Assembly: GCA_037190225.1 (NCBI GenBank) | Contig: JBBCJL010000006.1 | Location: forward strand, 434,001-498,000 | From: MKSF01 sp037190225 | GTDB lineage: Bacteria; Bacteroidota; Bacteroidia; Chitinophagales; Chitinophagaceae | Reading direction: 5' to 3' | Length of the DNA: 64,000 nt | Part shown: piece after piece, positions 7,451-16,452 of the stretch | How positions within the stretch are numbered: position 1 is the first letter of the stretch | Layout: each line of letters begins with the position of its first letter | Position numbers and translations under genes: made by a program | The notes under the pieces: model-generated | Told to the model about the DNA's origin: nothing | The model's input: only the letters and a program-made list of their open reading frames with translations | Database searches by the model: none

Positions 7451-8584
7451 TTAAACGAACAGCATTCCGGCAATACGATCGGCATACAGCTTCCCTTCCA
7501 GGGTCAGCACGATCCTTTCCTGTGTGATTTCCAGCCATCCTTTTTCCTTCAGCGGTACGATATCCTTCATCAGCTGCTCCCTGAAGCTTTCCCTGAAATG
7601 CTCGTTCATATACCGCAGGTCCAGTCCCCACATCGTCCGGATGCCGGTCATGATATATTCATTCCAGTTGTCCGCCTCCGTAAGCTGCTCGGTCTCATGC
7701 TGCAGCTCACCCCGCTGCAATAAAGCTCCTGTGTACAGCGCGTTATTGGCGATATTCCACTGCCTGCTGACGCCGTTAAAGCTATGCGCCGAAGGTCCCA
7801 GTCCCAGGTACCATTCTTTTTTCCAGTAATTGGTATTGTGTATGGCATAATGCCCTGGCAATGCGAAATTGGATATCTCGTATTGTTCATATCCCTGCGC
7901 GGCCAGGGTACGGACCAGCAATTCAAATTGTACGGCCGCCTGCTCTTCGTCCAGCGGCGGAACTTTCTGCTGCCGCACCTGCTGGTCCAGCAAGGTCCTG
8001 GGCTCAACGGTGAGCGCATAGGCTGAAATATGCGTGATGCCGAACCGTACCGCCTTTTCAATATGTGCCACCCACTCTTCATGGCTCAGGCCGGGAATGC
8101 CGTAAATGAGGTCTATGGAAACATTATCAAACCCGCTGCTCACCGCCGCTTCTATGGCGTACTGCGACTGCTCCATCGTATGCGCCCGGTGCATAAAACG
8201 GAGATCGGCCTCCTTAAAGGACTGTATGCCTATGCTGAGCCTGCTGACACCCGCATCTTTCAGCTCCCGGAGATAAGCCTCCGAGATATCATCCGGGTTG
8301 ACCTCGAAAGTAACTTCCTCCATATTCCTGATATGTACCCCGAGCGTTGCTTCCAGGCTGCGGAAAATATCCCTTACCTGGTCTGGGGTCAGTATCGAGG
8401 GTGTACCGCCGCCTATGTAAAGGGTCGTAACGGAGCCTGGCGGCAGGTAATGCCGCTGTAAGGCCATTTCGGCCTTTAAGGCATCAATAAAGCCGGCAGT
8501 ATGCTGCAGCTGTGTGGAAAAATGAAAGTTGCAGTAATTGCAGCGTTGTTTACAAAATGGAATATGAATATAAATACCCGGCAC
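7451..8584 (-). CDS. hemW: Radical SAM family heme chaperone HemW
   Basis: A 377-residue radical SAM protein. The cluster motif C11-x3-C15-x2-C18 (PFCKQRCNYCNFHFS) lies right at the N-terminus; LYIGGGTPSIL and EVNPDDI follow, and SIGIQSF then YEQYEISNFA with an HNTNYWKKEWYLGLGPSAHSF block complete the HemW signature. The family was long misnamed coproporphyrinogen III oxidase; HemW binds heme and inserts it into target proteins. True HemN has an extra upstream motif missing here. Length is typical. Confidence 0.92.
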   Translation of the reverse strand: MPGIYIHIPFCKQRCNYCNFHFSTQLQHTAGFIDALKAEMALQRHYLPPGSVTTLYIGGGTPSILTPDQVRDIFRSLEATLGVHIRNMEEVTFEVNPDDISEAYLRELKDAGVSRLSIGIQSFKEADLRFMHRAHTMEQSQYAIEAAVSSGFDNVSIDLIYGIPGLSHEEWVAHIEKAVRFGITHISAYALTVEPRTLLDQQVRQQKVPPLDEEQAAVQFELLVRTLAAQGYEQYEISNFALPGHYAIHNTNYWKKEWYLGLGPSAHSFNGVSRQWNIANNALYTGALLQRGELQHETEQLTEADNWNEYIMTGIRTMWGLDLRYMNEHFRESFREQLMKDIVPLKEKGWLEITQERIVLTLEGKLYADRIAGMLFV

Positions 8585-8697
8585 GTATCAGGAGTTTGTA
8601 GAAAAATAAAGGAACCTCGCTGCAAAATTCGGTTTATTTCGCCGAATTAATTCATACAGGGAAACAATTCTGTTTAAGCACAACCACAATAATATGT

Positions 8698-8705
8698 TAT
8701 ATTTG
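8698..8705 (+). promoter_or_regulatory. -7 element of the TPR protein gene
   Basis: TATATTTG, a full match to TAnnTTTG, 32 nt before the ATG at 8738. No clear TTTG at -33. Confidence 0.45.
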
Positions 8706-8737
8706 AATCCGGAAATTATACGAAACCGTCACAGGAG

Positions 8738-10729
8738 ATGAAGAGGATCGCATTTATATGGATTTTATTGTTATGCCGGCTCACCGTTTATGATACGCAG
8801 GCCCAGTCTGCCTATATCCCCGAAATACAGCACCCCCGGAATGCCTCGGCACGGAATGCCATAGAGGAGCGCAAAGCGGGATGGAGCAGCATGGGGGCAG
8901 CAACACTGACGCTCGCCAGGGAATTCAAACGTATGGACAGCCTGTATTATGTGCCCTGGATGATTGAGGGCATCTATCTCAAGCAGAACGCGGCAGACTA
9001 TATCGGGTTCAATAATGCCATCACCTCCCTGCGCAAGGCCTTTGACCTCCTGGAAAAAGATTATAAGAAATACCTGAAGACCAGGACCGGCGACATCTTC
9101 GTTTATTATCCCTTATATAACCTGCATTACGAATTCTCTGTCATTGCCCATCACCTCACAGACTGTTACAGCTATACCAACCGCCCGGACAGCGCTTTCC
9201 GGATAGCCGCCCGGTTCGGTGCCTACAACCTTCAGTATGAAGGCGCATTCGGCAGCTTTGACACCAAAGCCTGGCTGGTGCACCGCAACAGGTTTTACAC
9301 CTCGGAAAAATTCGGGTTCCTGAAAAACACCATCGCGGAGAATGAAGCGCTGGCCAACGCCTACCTGGACTCGGCCATGATAAAGATCCAAAAGGATAAG
9401 CCGCTGAATGCCAATTTCCTGCAGCCGGGATATGAAAATTACCTGAAATATTCCGTCTACCACTATAAAGCTATCCTGTACGGCTACAGCCTGCAGGTAG
9501 ACTCTGCGCTGCATTATTATGAGCTGATGCGCAATACACCTTATTTTTCCAACAATAATTACGGGAACCTGCAGATGATCCGGGGAAATTTCCAGTCAGG
9601 CTTTGAAAACTACCAGGCCGCCAAAAAGGAGTTCAACCAGGAAAAGCAGCTGCAGGAGTGGGCCTATTACAGCTCTATGCTGCTTGTCTATAAAAATGAT
9701 ATTCCCCAGGCCGCTGAAATGATGCGCACTATGATAAAGGAAGTCGGCTCTACTCCCGGCTACGGCTGGTATAATATCGCGCTCACGCGGGCGCTCAATT
9801 ATGGCGGTAACACCGAAGATGCCGGCACCTACCTGAAAAAGGCGGCCAATTTCAAGGATGTGCATATCGGCACCACATTGGGACAGACACATTATGATTT
9901 CAGCATCGCGCTCATCACCTACCACGAATTAAAGAACCAGCTGCAGTGGATCAGGTTTTCTGATAAGGGCTGGTGGTATAAGCCCGCCCGGCTTTTCAAA
10001 GCGGCCAGGTACTGGTTCAAAAGCATCATCCAGAAGTATAAGATCATCCTGCACCTGAAGGACAACCCTGAACGGGAGCAGGTGGTCTATAAGCTCTTCT
10101 CCACGGAGAATACCGTTGCCTGGGATGAGATACTTATGGGACTGGACGGCCTGAGCCATAATTACTTCCTGAAATACTACAAGGAGCAGGAGCAGGAAGA
10201 TCCCCGGAATACTATACATGCTTATTTCAAATACGTACAGGCCTCGCTGCATTATAAAAAAGGGAACTATGATGAAGCGCTGAAGCTCGCGGAAGAACTG
10301 AACGCCCTGGGGATCGACAATGATTTTGAAAAGCTGTTCCGGGCCCGGATCCTGGAGCTCACCATCAATATCCGGAAAGCAGGCGGTACGGAAGAGAAGG
10401 ACCTGGCTGCCGATATTGTGGCGTTCTATACCACCTACCCTCAGCTGTTTCCTTTCAGCGGCTTCAGGTTACCGGTCTATCTCCAGGGCGGTACGGAAGA
10501 GCTGAGGGAAGCGCTGGCCGCCTACCGGATCGAATGGCTCCCCGCACCGAGCGAAGACGCTCTATCGCTGGCATTGACAACAGGCCAGGACAAAAGCCTG
10601 CAGGTTACGGTCCATGCTCCCGGCCTACAGCATACCACCGACATTCCGATGACCGGCAATACAACAAACAGCCAGACGGCAGCGGCTATCGTCAGGACGC
10701 TGTTCCATATTTACCAGCTGCAGGAATAG
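8738..10729 (+). CDS. Large secreted TPR-containing protein, function unknown
   Basis: 663 residues. An N-terminal signal peptide (MKRIAFIWILLLC... ending near AQS) targets it to the envelope. The rest is mainly helical with repeated aromatic/alanine spacing typical of degenerate TPRs, for example DSALHYYELM, NFQSGFENYQAAKKEF, and ASLHYKKGNYDEALKLAEEL near residue 505, the clearest TPR unit. No catalytic motif is seen. A hydrophobic segment near FKSIIQKYKIILHL is too polar for a confident membrane helix. I do not recognise the family. TPR proteins of this kind are often periplasmic scaffolds. It has its own -7 box and stands 173 nt ahead of the next gene. Confidence 0.75.
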   Translation: MKRIAFIWILLLCRLTVYDTQAQSAYIPEIQHPRNASARNAIEERKAGWSSMGAATLTLAREFKRMDSLYYVPWMIEGIYLKQNAADYIGFNNAITSLRKAFDLLEKDYKKYLKTRTGDIFVYYPLYNLHYEFSVIAHHLTDCYSYTNRPDSAFRIAARFGAYNLQYEGAFGSFDTKAWLVHRNRFYTSEKFGFLKNTIAENEALANAYLDSAMIKIQKDKPLNANFLQPGYENYLKYSVYHYKAILYGYSLQVDSALHYYELMRNTPYFSNNNYGNLQMIRGNFQSGFENYQAAKKEFNQEKQLQEWAYYSSMLLVYKNDIPQAAEMMRTMIKEVGSTPGYGWYNIALTRALNYGGNTEDAGTYLKKAANFKDVHIGTTLGQTHYDFSIALITYHELKNQLQWIRFSDKGWWYKPARLFKAARYWFKSIIQKYKIILHLKDNPEREQVVYKLFSTENTVAWDEILMGLDGLSHNYFLKYYKEQEQEDPRNTIHAYFKYVQASLHYKKGNYDEALKLAEELNALGIDNDFEKLFRARILELTINIRKAGGTEEKDLAADIVAFYTTYPQLFPFSGFRLPVYLQGGTEELREALAAYRIEWLPAPSEDALSLALTTGQDKSLQVTVHAPGLQHTTDIPMTGNTTNSQTAAAIVRTLFHIYQLQE

Positions 10730-10902
10730 GGATGCAGCCCAACAATAAGATAAGCATATGCGTTATCAATTTTTATTACGATACTAAAATATATCGCCGC
10801 ATACCGCGTTTACAAGAAGACATTTGGAAAATTTACATTTTTCATTTGCACGGTTTGCCCCGGAAAATGATTTTTACGAACAATTGAAGTAATTTTACGC
10901 TG

Positions 10903-11637
10903 ATGAAATATATCAAACACCTCTTTTTCACGACTATAGCATCGCTGTTATCCGTTTTGCTGTCCGGCGCATACGCCCAGAGCATTATGAAGGGAAGGGT
11001 CCAGGAAACGGAAAGCAAGCTGCCGATACTGGGGGTTTATATCGTGAATATCCATACCAATAAGGCTGTGATGACCGACAGCAGCGGGAATTTCGAGCTG
11101 GAAGTTTTCCCGGACAACCAGATCGAGATACAGAAGATCACTTACAAGACCATCAAGCTGCGCGTCCCTAAAAGTACGCTGGCGGGGTTCTATGTGCTGG
11201 ACATGGATTATGATTCCGGTGACGTGGACCAGGACTCGCTGATGTACTACATCAATAAGAAGCCCGATTTTTTCTCGGAACGGGAAAAGAACGCGGAAAT
11301 GTATAGGGTGTACCTGAACCACTACCGTAAGGAAGACCTCAACCCGCTTGCCAACCCTTTCGATTTCATAAGCAAAAGGAATAAGCAGATCTGGGCGTTC
11401 CAGAAAGCGTTTGATTACTGGGAAAAGGAAAAATTCATTGATTTTGTATTCAATGACAAATTAATTTTGCAGGTCACGGATCTGAACGAGGAGGCCCTGG
11501 CCGAATTTAAAAGACTGTACAGGCCGACCTATGAAATGATCAAATCCTTTCAGTCGGACTATGATTATTACCTTTACATTAAAATATCAAGCCAGTACTT
11601 TCTGAGAGACGCGAGCCAGAGATACTACAGACGTTAA
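10903..11637 (+). CDS. CarboxypepD-reg-like secreted protein
   Basis: 244 residues with a signal peptide ending at AYAQ. Residues 28-100 form a carboxypeptidase-regulatory-like beta-sandwich (MKGRVQETESKLPILGVYIV, then TDSSGNFELEV and a lysine/isoleucine-rich strand), the module that in Bacteroidota precedes TonB receptors but here has no barrel behind it. The C-terminal half is acidic/aromatic and of unknown function. The next gene begins 7 nt after its stop and a tiny lipoprotein follows, suggesting a three-gene operon that may act at the envelope. Confidence 0.8.
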   Translation: MKYIKHLFFTTIASLLSVLLSGAYAQSIMKGRVQETESKLPILGVYIVNIHTNKAVMTDSSGNFELEVFPDNQIEIQKITYKTIKLRVPKSTLAGFYVLDMDYDSGDVDQDSLMYYINKKPDFFSEREKNAEMYRVYLNHYRKEDLNPLANPFDFISKRNKQIWAFQKAFDYWEKEKFIDFVFNDKLILQVTDLNEEALAEFKRLYRPTYEMIKSFQSDYDYYLYIKISSQYFLRDASQRYYRR

Positions 11638-11644
11638 CCACAAT

Positions 11645-12664
11645 ATGAAATTTTCTATAGGAGACCTTGTAAGAGTTAAGAAAACAGGGGAAGAAGGAAC
11701 AGTGAGGGATATACTTGAAGATGATATGTTCGAGGTGAACATCAACGGCACCGTATTCCCGGTGTATAAGGATGAGATAGAGCATCCCTACCTCCACTGG
11801 TTCCTGCAAAAGCAAAAAGTAAATAAGGTAAAGAAATCCGTCCTGGTGGAGGACCTGCCCGTAGAAAAGAAGAAAAAGAAGCAGGACCTGGTGCATCATC
11901 AGCCGGGCTTTTCCCTGCAGTTCCTGCCGGAATACGAGCATGACGGCTTCGAGGAAGTGGTGACCAGGCTGAAGGTGTACCTCATCAACCAGTCCGTGTA
12001 CCACATTTACATAGATTACAGGTGTGAATTGAAGATCGGGAGCTTTTTCTCCCTCAAAACGGATATACTTCCTTTCCAGACCTTTTACCTCCACGATATT
12101 CCTTACAGCATCATGCAGGAGCAACCGGAATTCAAATGGATCATCTTCACGGATAAAAAAGAAAAAGGCCCGCGTTTTGAGGACAGCCTGCGCATCAAGC
12201 CCAAAAAGCTGTTTGAATACCTGAACCGGATCCATTTCCTGAATGAGCCTACCTTCTCGCTGCAGATAGCAGCAGTAGAGCAGCCCGATACGGCTATGGA
12301 AGCATTTGCCGAGCCTGGGGACGACCTGCGGAAGGAGGAGTTCGAGGATATTTTCAGCCAGCCGGCATTACCGGCCGTAAAGCACGAGATAGACCTCCAT
12401 ATCGAACAGCTGGAACCAAAGCATAAGTACATGGACGCGTTTGAGAAGCTGTCCGTACAGCTCCGGGCCTTTGAGCAGGCTATGAATGACGCTATCCGGA
12501 CCCAGCAGGATCACCTGACCATCATCCACGGTGTGGGAAATGGCAAGCTGAAGCAGGAAATACATAAATTGCTGCGGGTGCAATACGAGGCCTACTGCTA
12601 TTTTGTGCACGATTATATGCCCCGTTACGGTATGGGGGCCACACAGGTAATTTTCAGAAAATAA
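11645..12664 (+). CDS. DUF2027 / Smr domain protein
   Basis: 339 residues, no signal peptide, so cytoplasmic. The N-terminal 50 residues (KFSIGDLVRVKKTGEEGTV) resemble a small SH3-like barrel; a lysine-rich linker follows; residues 85-200 form the DUF2027-type beta region; and residues 249-339 are an Smr domain with HEIDLHIEQL, LTIIHGVGNGKLKQEIHKLL and GATQVIF. Smr domains of MutS2 and stand-alone Smr proteins bind or cut nucleic acid. The exact role of DUF2027-Smr proteins is not known. It is sandwiched, with 7- and 20-nt gaps, between two envelope genes, an odd setting for a nucleic-acid protein. Confidence 0.85.
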   Translation: MKFSIGDLVRVKKTGEEGTVRDILEDDMFEVNINGTVFPVYKDEIEHPYLHWFLQKQKVNKVKKSVLVEDLPVEKKKKKQDLVHHQPGFSLQFLPEYEHDGFEEVVTRLKVYLINQSVYHIYIDYRCELKIGSFFSLKTDILPFQTFYLHDIPYSIMQEQPEFKWIIFTDKKEKGPRFEDSLRIKPKKLFEYLNRIHFLNEPTFSLQIAAVEQPDTAMEAFAEPGDDLRKEEFEDIFSQPALPAVKHEIDLHIEQLEPKHKYMDAFEKLSVQLRAFEQAMNDAIRTQQDHLTIIHGVGNGKLKQEIHKLLRVQYEAYCYFVHDYMPRYGMGATQVIFRK

Positions 12665-12684
12665 AAAAATAAAACAGTTATTAT

Positions 12685-12840
12685 ATGAGATGGAATAGAA
12701 TATTTTGGATACTAATGGCCAGCCTGCTGCTGGCGGGCACCCTTCCCAGCTGTGCTTCCAGGAAAAGCAACTGTAACTGTCCCAATGATATCAACGGCAA
12801 GCAGAAGCCCCCGCGTTCCTACAAAAGGAATGTCTATTAA
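12685..12840 (+). CDS. Tiny lipoprotein, 51 residues
   Basis: ATG at 12685, 20 nt after the Smr gene stop. The product begins MRWNRIFWILMASLLLAG and has a lipobox TLPSC with lipidated Cys23, leaving a mature peptide of 29 residues with a CNCPN motif and a basic tail (RSYKRNVY). Such minimal lipoproteins with a C-x-C-P motif recur in Bacteroidota with no assigned role. Short size limits certainty, but the lipobox, frame and operon position all fit a real gene. Confidence 0.7.
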   Translation: MRWNRIFWILMASLLLAGTLPSCASRKSNCNCPNDINGKQKPPRSYKRNVY

Positions 12841-12901
12841 GGCCCTAGCAGCAATAAGCGCCGCCGGCGATTCAATACATTCAAAGTTCGAAAATTAAAA
12901 T

Positions 12902-13780
12902 ATGGTAGTAACACCCGGATCTATATCAACCAAAGACTTTCACGCATTATTGCTGGGCAGCGTATCGCCCCGTCCCATTTGCTTTGCTTCTACTGTCGAT
13001 GCGGAAGGCAGGCCTAATCTCGCGCCTTTCAGCTTCTTCAATGTATTCGGCTCCAGGCCGCCCGTACTGGTGTTCAGCCCGGCACGAAGGGTCAGGGACA
13101 ATACCACCAAGCATACCCTTCAGAATATAGAAGCTACAAGGGAGGTAGTGGTCAATATGGTGAGCTACAGCATGGTCCAGCAGCAAAGCCTGGCCAGCTG
13201 CGAATACCCCCAGGGCGTGAATGAGTTTGAGAAAGCAGGCTTCTCGGCCCTTCCTTCGGATATCGTCAGGCCTTTCCGGGTAAAGGAATCACCTGTCAAC
13301 CTGGAATGCAAGGTGCTGGATATTATCTATACCAGCCAGGAAGGCGGCGCAGGCAATCTTATCATCTGCGAGGTGGTGAAAATGCACATAGATGACGCGG
13401 TGCTGGACGAGAAGGGTATGATAGACCCGCATAAGATAGACCTGGTGGCCAGGATGGGAGGCGATTATTACTGCCGCGCCAGCGGTGACAGCGTCTTCAC
13501 CGTCCCCAAGCCTAACCTGGAGCTGGGCATCGGCATCGACAAGCTGCCCGAAAGCATCAGGACCTCCCACATACTGACCGGAAACGACCTGGGCATCCTG
13601 GGCAATTGCACGGCGATTCCCGTGGTCAGCGATAATATCCAGGACGCGCGCCTGAAAGAGATTTACAATACTTATGAGCCCGGCTCCGGCCAGCTGACCG
13701 ATGCCCTGCATAAATATGCCAGGGAGCTGATAGGCCGCCATGAAACAGAGCTGGCCTGGCAGGTATTGCTATCCAATTAG
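12902..13780 (+). CDS. Flavin reductase family protein
   Basis: 292 residues. Residues 10-200 form the FMN-binding split barrel of flavin reductase-like proteins: LLLGSVSPRPICFASTVDAEG, LAPFSFFNVFGSRPPVLVFSP and DTxxN-like RDNTTKHTLQNIEATREVVVN. The C-terminal 90 residues are an added helical part seen in the larger members of this family. It probably binds FMN and transfers electrons from NAD(P)H, but the partner is not known. It lies 61 nt after the tiny lipoprotein and could be cotranscribed with the preceding group or start on its own. Confidence 0.88.
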   Translation: MVVTPGSISTKDFHALLLGSVSPRPICFASTVDAEGRPNLAPFSFFNVFGSRPPVLVFSPARRVRDNTTKHTLQNIEATREVVVNMVSYSMVQQQSLASCEYPQGVNEFEKAGFSALPSDIVRPFRVKESPVNLECKVLDIIYTSQEGGAGNLIICEVVKMHIDDAVLDEKGMIDPHKIDLVARMGGDYYCRASGDSVFTVPKPNLELGIGIDKLPESIRTSHILTGNDLGILGNCTAIPVVSDNIQDARLKEIYNTYEPGSGQLTDALHKYARELIGRHETELAWQVLLSN

Positions 13781-13885
13781 TGAAGCGGTACAGGCAATAG
13801 GAGCATTCCCGGCCCTACCCTTTCCTGATCTTCTGATACCCGGCAGCAACAGCCCCGGCTTTGCTGCTTTTATTCCTAAAAAATG

Positions 13886-13902
13886 CCCGGAACAGTTCCG
13901 GG
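13886..13902 (+). terminator. Short hairpin before wbqC gene
   Basis: CCCGGAA, loop CAG, TTCCGGG, then ATTTATA. A tight 7-bp stem with a poor T-tract, 105 nt past the flavin reductase gene and 15 nt before the WbqC start; a weak terminator or translational control hairpin. Confidence 0.35.
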
Positions 13903-13916
13903 ATTTATAGCCTGAA

Positions 13917-14528
13917 ATGAAAGTCTTACTGTCTTACTCCGCGCCCTTTCCTGCTTTAAGCTGGTACCTGCACCTGCTGCTGCAGGGTGCGGAGGCCGTT
14001 GAAATTGATATCCTGCACAGGTATCAGAAAATGAGCTACCGGAACAGGTATTATGTTACGGGAGCCCAGGGAAGGCAGATGCTGTCCATTCCCCTGGAAC
14101 AGGGTAGGAACCAGCGCATCCCTTTAAAGGATGTCAGGACTGACAGCTCGGTAAAATGGCAGTTGCAGCACTGGCGGACGCTGGAGACGAATTACAGGAG
14201 CACACCTTTCTTTGAATATACGGCGCCGGTCTTCGAACCTTTATACCTGAGGCGGTACACTTTCCTGCATGATTTTAATTTTGAAAGTATGGAGGCTGTA
14301 CAAAGCCTGATGAAGCTCCCTGTCAAGTTCAGGGAAAGAGCAACGGCAGACCTGGAGCAATCCGGCAACGATATCATTGATATCCGTGACAGCTTCAGCC
14401 ACCGGCACCCGGTCGGCCATATCAGCCTGCCCGAATACCACCAGGTATTCAGCAGCCGCTGCGGCTTCCAGGAAGACCTATCCATACTGGATCATATTTT
14501 TAACGAGGGACTGCGCTTACAGGTATAA
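13917..14528 (+). CDS. WbqC family protein
   Basis: 203 residues. The family hallmarks are present: W-Y/L start (LSYSAPFPALSWY), YQKMSYRNRYYVTGAQGRQMLSIPL, DSSVKWQLQHWRTLETNYRSTPFF with the typical hWR...Y..aPfF pattern, and YHQVFSSRCGFQEDLSILDHIFNEG near the end. WbqC proteins were first seen in O-antigen clusters and are common stand-alone genes in Bacteroidota; their reaction is not settled. It converges on pyrF with a 12-bp overlap of the two coding ends. Confidence 0.88.
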   Translation: MKVLLSYSAPFPALSWYLHLLLQGAEAVEIDILHRYQKMSYRNRYYVTGAQGRQMLSIPLEQGRNQRIPLKDVRTDSSVKWQLQHWRTLETNYRSTPFFEYTAPVFEPLYLRRYTFLHDFNFESMEAVQSLMKLPVKFRERATADLEQSGNDIIDIRDSFSHRHPVGHISLPEYHQVFSSRCGFQEDLSILDHIFNEGLRLQV

Positions 14529-15320
14529 GGCCATCTCTTCCTGCAGCTGCTGCGCGGCCATACGGGCCTTTTCCGCGTAATCCGTACCATTACCGGCATA
14601 GATAACGGCCCGGGATGCATTGATCAGCAAGCCGCAGTCCTTATTGAGAGCCGCTTTGGAAACAGAGGCCACATCCCCGCCCTGCGCTCCTACGCCGGGC
14701 ACCAGCAGGAAATGATCCGGCAAGATGCTCCTGATATGGGCCAGCTGCTCCGTTCGCGTGGCGCCGGTTACAAACATCAGGTTATCCGGGCTGCCCCAGG
14801 AAGCTACGGACTTCAGCACTTTCTCATATAGCAGCTCGTTGTCCGATGTGGGCAGGAACTGGAAATCCCTGCTGCCTTCATTGCTGGTAAGGCCCAGCAC
14901 GATGGTCCACTTATCCCTGAATTCCAGGAACGGGGCCACGCTGTCCTTGCCCATATAGGGCGCTACGGTAACACTGTCATACGGGTAGGTCTCGAAAAAG
15001 GTCCTGGCATACTGTTCAGAGGTATTGCCGATATCCCCTCTCTTGGCATCCGCGATGGTAAAGCAGTCTGCCGGGATATGCTTTAAGGTGGCGTCCATGA
15101 TCTTCCAGCCTTCAATGCCTTGCGCCTCGTAGAAGGCCGTATTGATCTTATAGGCTACGGCATAGTCCTTAGTGGCATCAATGATGGCTTTATTAAAGGT
15201 CAGCACAGGCTGATCGCCTTCCAGCAGATGCGGCGGTATCTTGTCTATCGAGGTATCCAGGCCTACACATAAATAAGATCTTTTCCTGCGGATTTGGGCT
15301 ATCAGCTCCTGTCTGTTCAT
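14517..15320 (-). CDS. pyrF: Orotidine-5'-phosphate decarboxylase
   Basis: 267 residues, the longer (type 2) PyrF. It decarboxylates OMP to UMP, the last step of de novo pyrimidine synthesis. Visible motifs: LCVGLDTSIDKIP near the N-terminus, the catalytic FTIADAKRGDIGNTS with the Asp-Lys-Asp set, and LLVPGVGAQGGD phosphate-binding loop near the C-terminus. Its own promoter (TAATTTTG at 15352-15359) lies 31 nt upstream. The 3' end overlaps the convergent wbqC gene by 12 bp, so antisense effects on both mRNAs are possible. Confidence 0.94.
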   Translation of the reverse strand: MNRQELIAQIRRKRSYLCVGLDTSIDKIPPHLLEGDQPVLTFNKAIIDATKDYAVAYKINTAFYEAQGIEGWKIMDATLKHIPADCFTIADAKRGDIGNTSEQYARTFFETYPYDSVTVAPYMGKDSVAPFLEFRDKWTIVLGLTSNEGSRDFQFLPTSDNELLYEKVLKSVASWGSPDNLMFVTGATRTEQLAHIRSILPDHFLLVPGVGAQGGDVASVSKAALNKDCGLLINASRAVIYAGNGTDYAEKARMAAQQLQEEMALYL

Positions 15321-15351
15321 ACATTTAAAATTGAGGGGATAAAAATTTCTG

Positions 15352-15382
15352 CAAAATTAACAATAGCGGGGCATAATCTAAA
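15352..15382 (-). promoter_or_regulatory. Promoter of pyrF
   Basis: On the minus strand TTTA (15379-15382), 19 bp, TAATTTTG (15352-15359), 31 nt before the ATG. Three of four -33 bases and the full -7 consensus match. Confidence 0.6.
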
Positions 15383-15436
15383 ATTACGCGTCCGCTTATT
15401 TATCAGGATGGCCCGGAAAGGCGCATTGCTCCGGCT

Positions 15437-16438
15437 TTATTGACCATATACCGCACGCTGCTGCATCATCAGGTCCAGCAGCACGATCGCCGCCATGGAT
15501 TCGATGATCACCGGCGCACGGAGGGCCACGCACAGATCGTGCCGGCCTTTGACCGAAAAGCTTTCTACCTGTCCGGTAGCAAAATTAAAGCTTTCCTGTG
15601 GCTGCGGCGTAGAGGAAGTAGGCTTGAAGACCAGGCTGAAGATCACCGGATTGCCGTTTGTCAGTCCGCCGACCACACCGCCCGCGTGATTGGTACGGGT
15701 CGTGCCGTTCTCATCTATTATCGCATCATTGTGCTCCCTGCCCGTCATCCCCGCAGCCGCAAAGCCGGCCCCGAATTCAATGCCTTTTACCGCGGGAATA
15801 GCGAACATCGCATGCGCCAGTACAGACTCCACGCTGTTCCAGAAAGGCTCCCCCCATCCTGCAGGGACCCCGGTAATGGTGCACGTGATCACAGCGCCTA
15901 CGCTGTCTTTCTGCTCCCTGGCATAGTCCATACCTTCCGTTACAGTAGCTTTGCCGCCTACTTCGCGGAATGCCGTCCGGATATCAATAGCATAACCTCC
16001 GGCTTTCAGTACCTTGGCAGCCACCACACCAGCGGCTACGATACCGGCAGTAAGCCTGGCGCTGAACGCACCGCCGCCGCGGATGTCATTAAAGCCCCTG
16101 AATTTCTGACCAGCCACCCAGTCGGCATGACCCGGCCGGGGAATATTTTTCTGCAGCTCATAATCCTGGCTGCGTATATTGGCATTTTCAAAGATCAGCT
16201 GCAGGGGCGTGCCGGTTGTAATATCCTGGTAGATACCTGACCGGAACACCGGGATATCGCTTTCTTTCCGCGGTGTGGTGCCTGTTATACCCAGGCCCTT
16301 TCTTCTTTCCATAGCGGGGCCAAAGTCCGCAGCCGTCAGCGGGATGCCTGCGGGCACACCATCAATAGTAACCCCCACGAGCGGACCATGCGATTCGCCG
16401 AAGACCTGCACCCTGAAGATATTGCCAAAACTATTCAT
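15437..16438 (-). CDS. aroC: Chorismate synthase
   Basis: 333 residues. It converts EPSP to chorismate with reduced FMN, the last shikimate step. Start MNSFGNIFRVQVFGESHGP is the standard N-terminus with the GESHGP motif; RPGHADW, FRGFNDIRGGGAFSARLT and the DLCVALRAPVI region near the end are present. It is somewhat shorter than the roughly 350-residue norm, mainly at the C-terminus. It follows parB on the same strand, but a strong terminator hairpin ends 15 nt before its start codon and no separate promoter is obvious. Confidence 0.94.
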   Translation of the reverse strand: MNSFGNIFRVQVFGESHGPLVGVTIDGVPAGIPLTAADFGPAMERRKGLGITGTTPRKESDIPVFRSGIYQDITTGTPLQLIFENANIRSQDYELQKNIPRPGHADWVAGQKFRGFNDIRGGGAFSARLTAGIVAAGVVAAKVLKAGGYAIDIRTAFREVGGKATVTEGMDYAREQKDSVGAVITCTITGVPAGWGEPFWNSVESVLAHAMFAIPAVKGIEFGAGFAAAGMTGREHNDAIIDENGTTRTNHAGGVVGGLTNGNPVIFSLVFKPTSSTPQPQESFNFATGQVESFSVKGRHDLCVALRAPVIIESMAAIVLLDLMMQQRAVYGQ

Positions 16439-16452
16439 ACCTTATTAATAAT

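Noticed and set aside
15870..15895. CACGTG core inside aroC as a possible parS site
   Set aside because: The flanks (GTGCACGTGATCAC) do not match the parS consensus arms.
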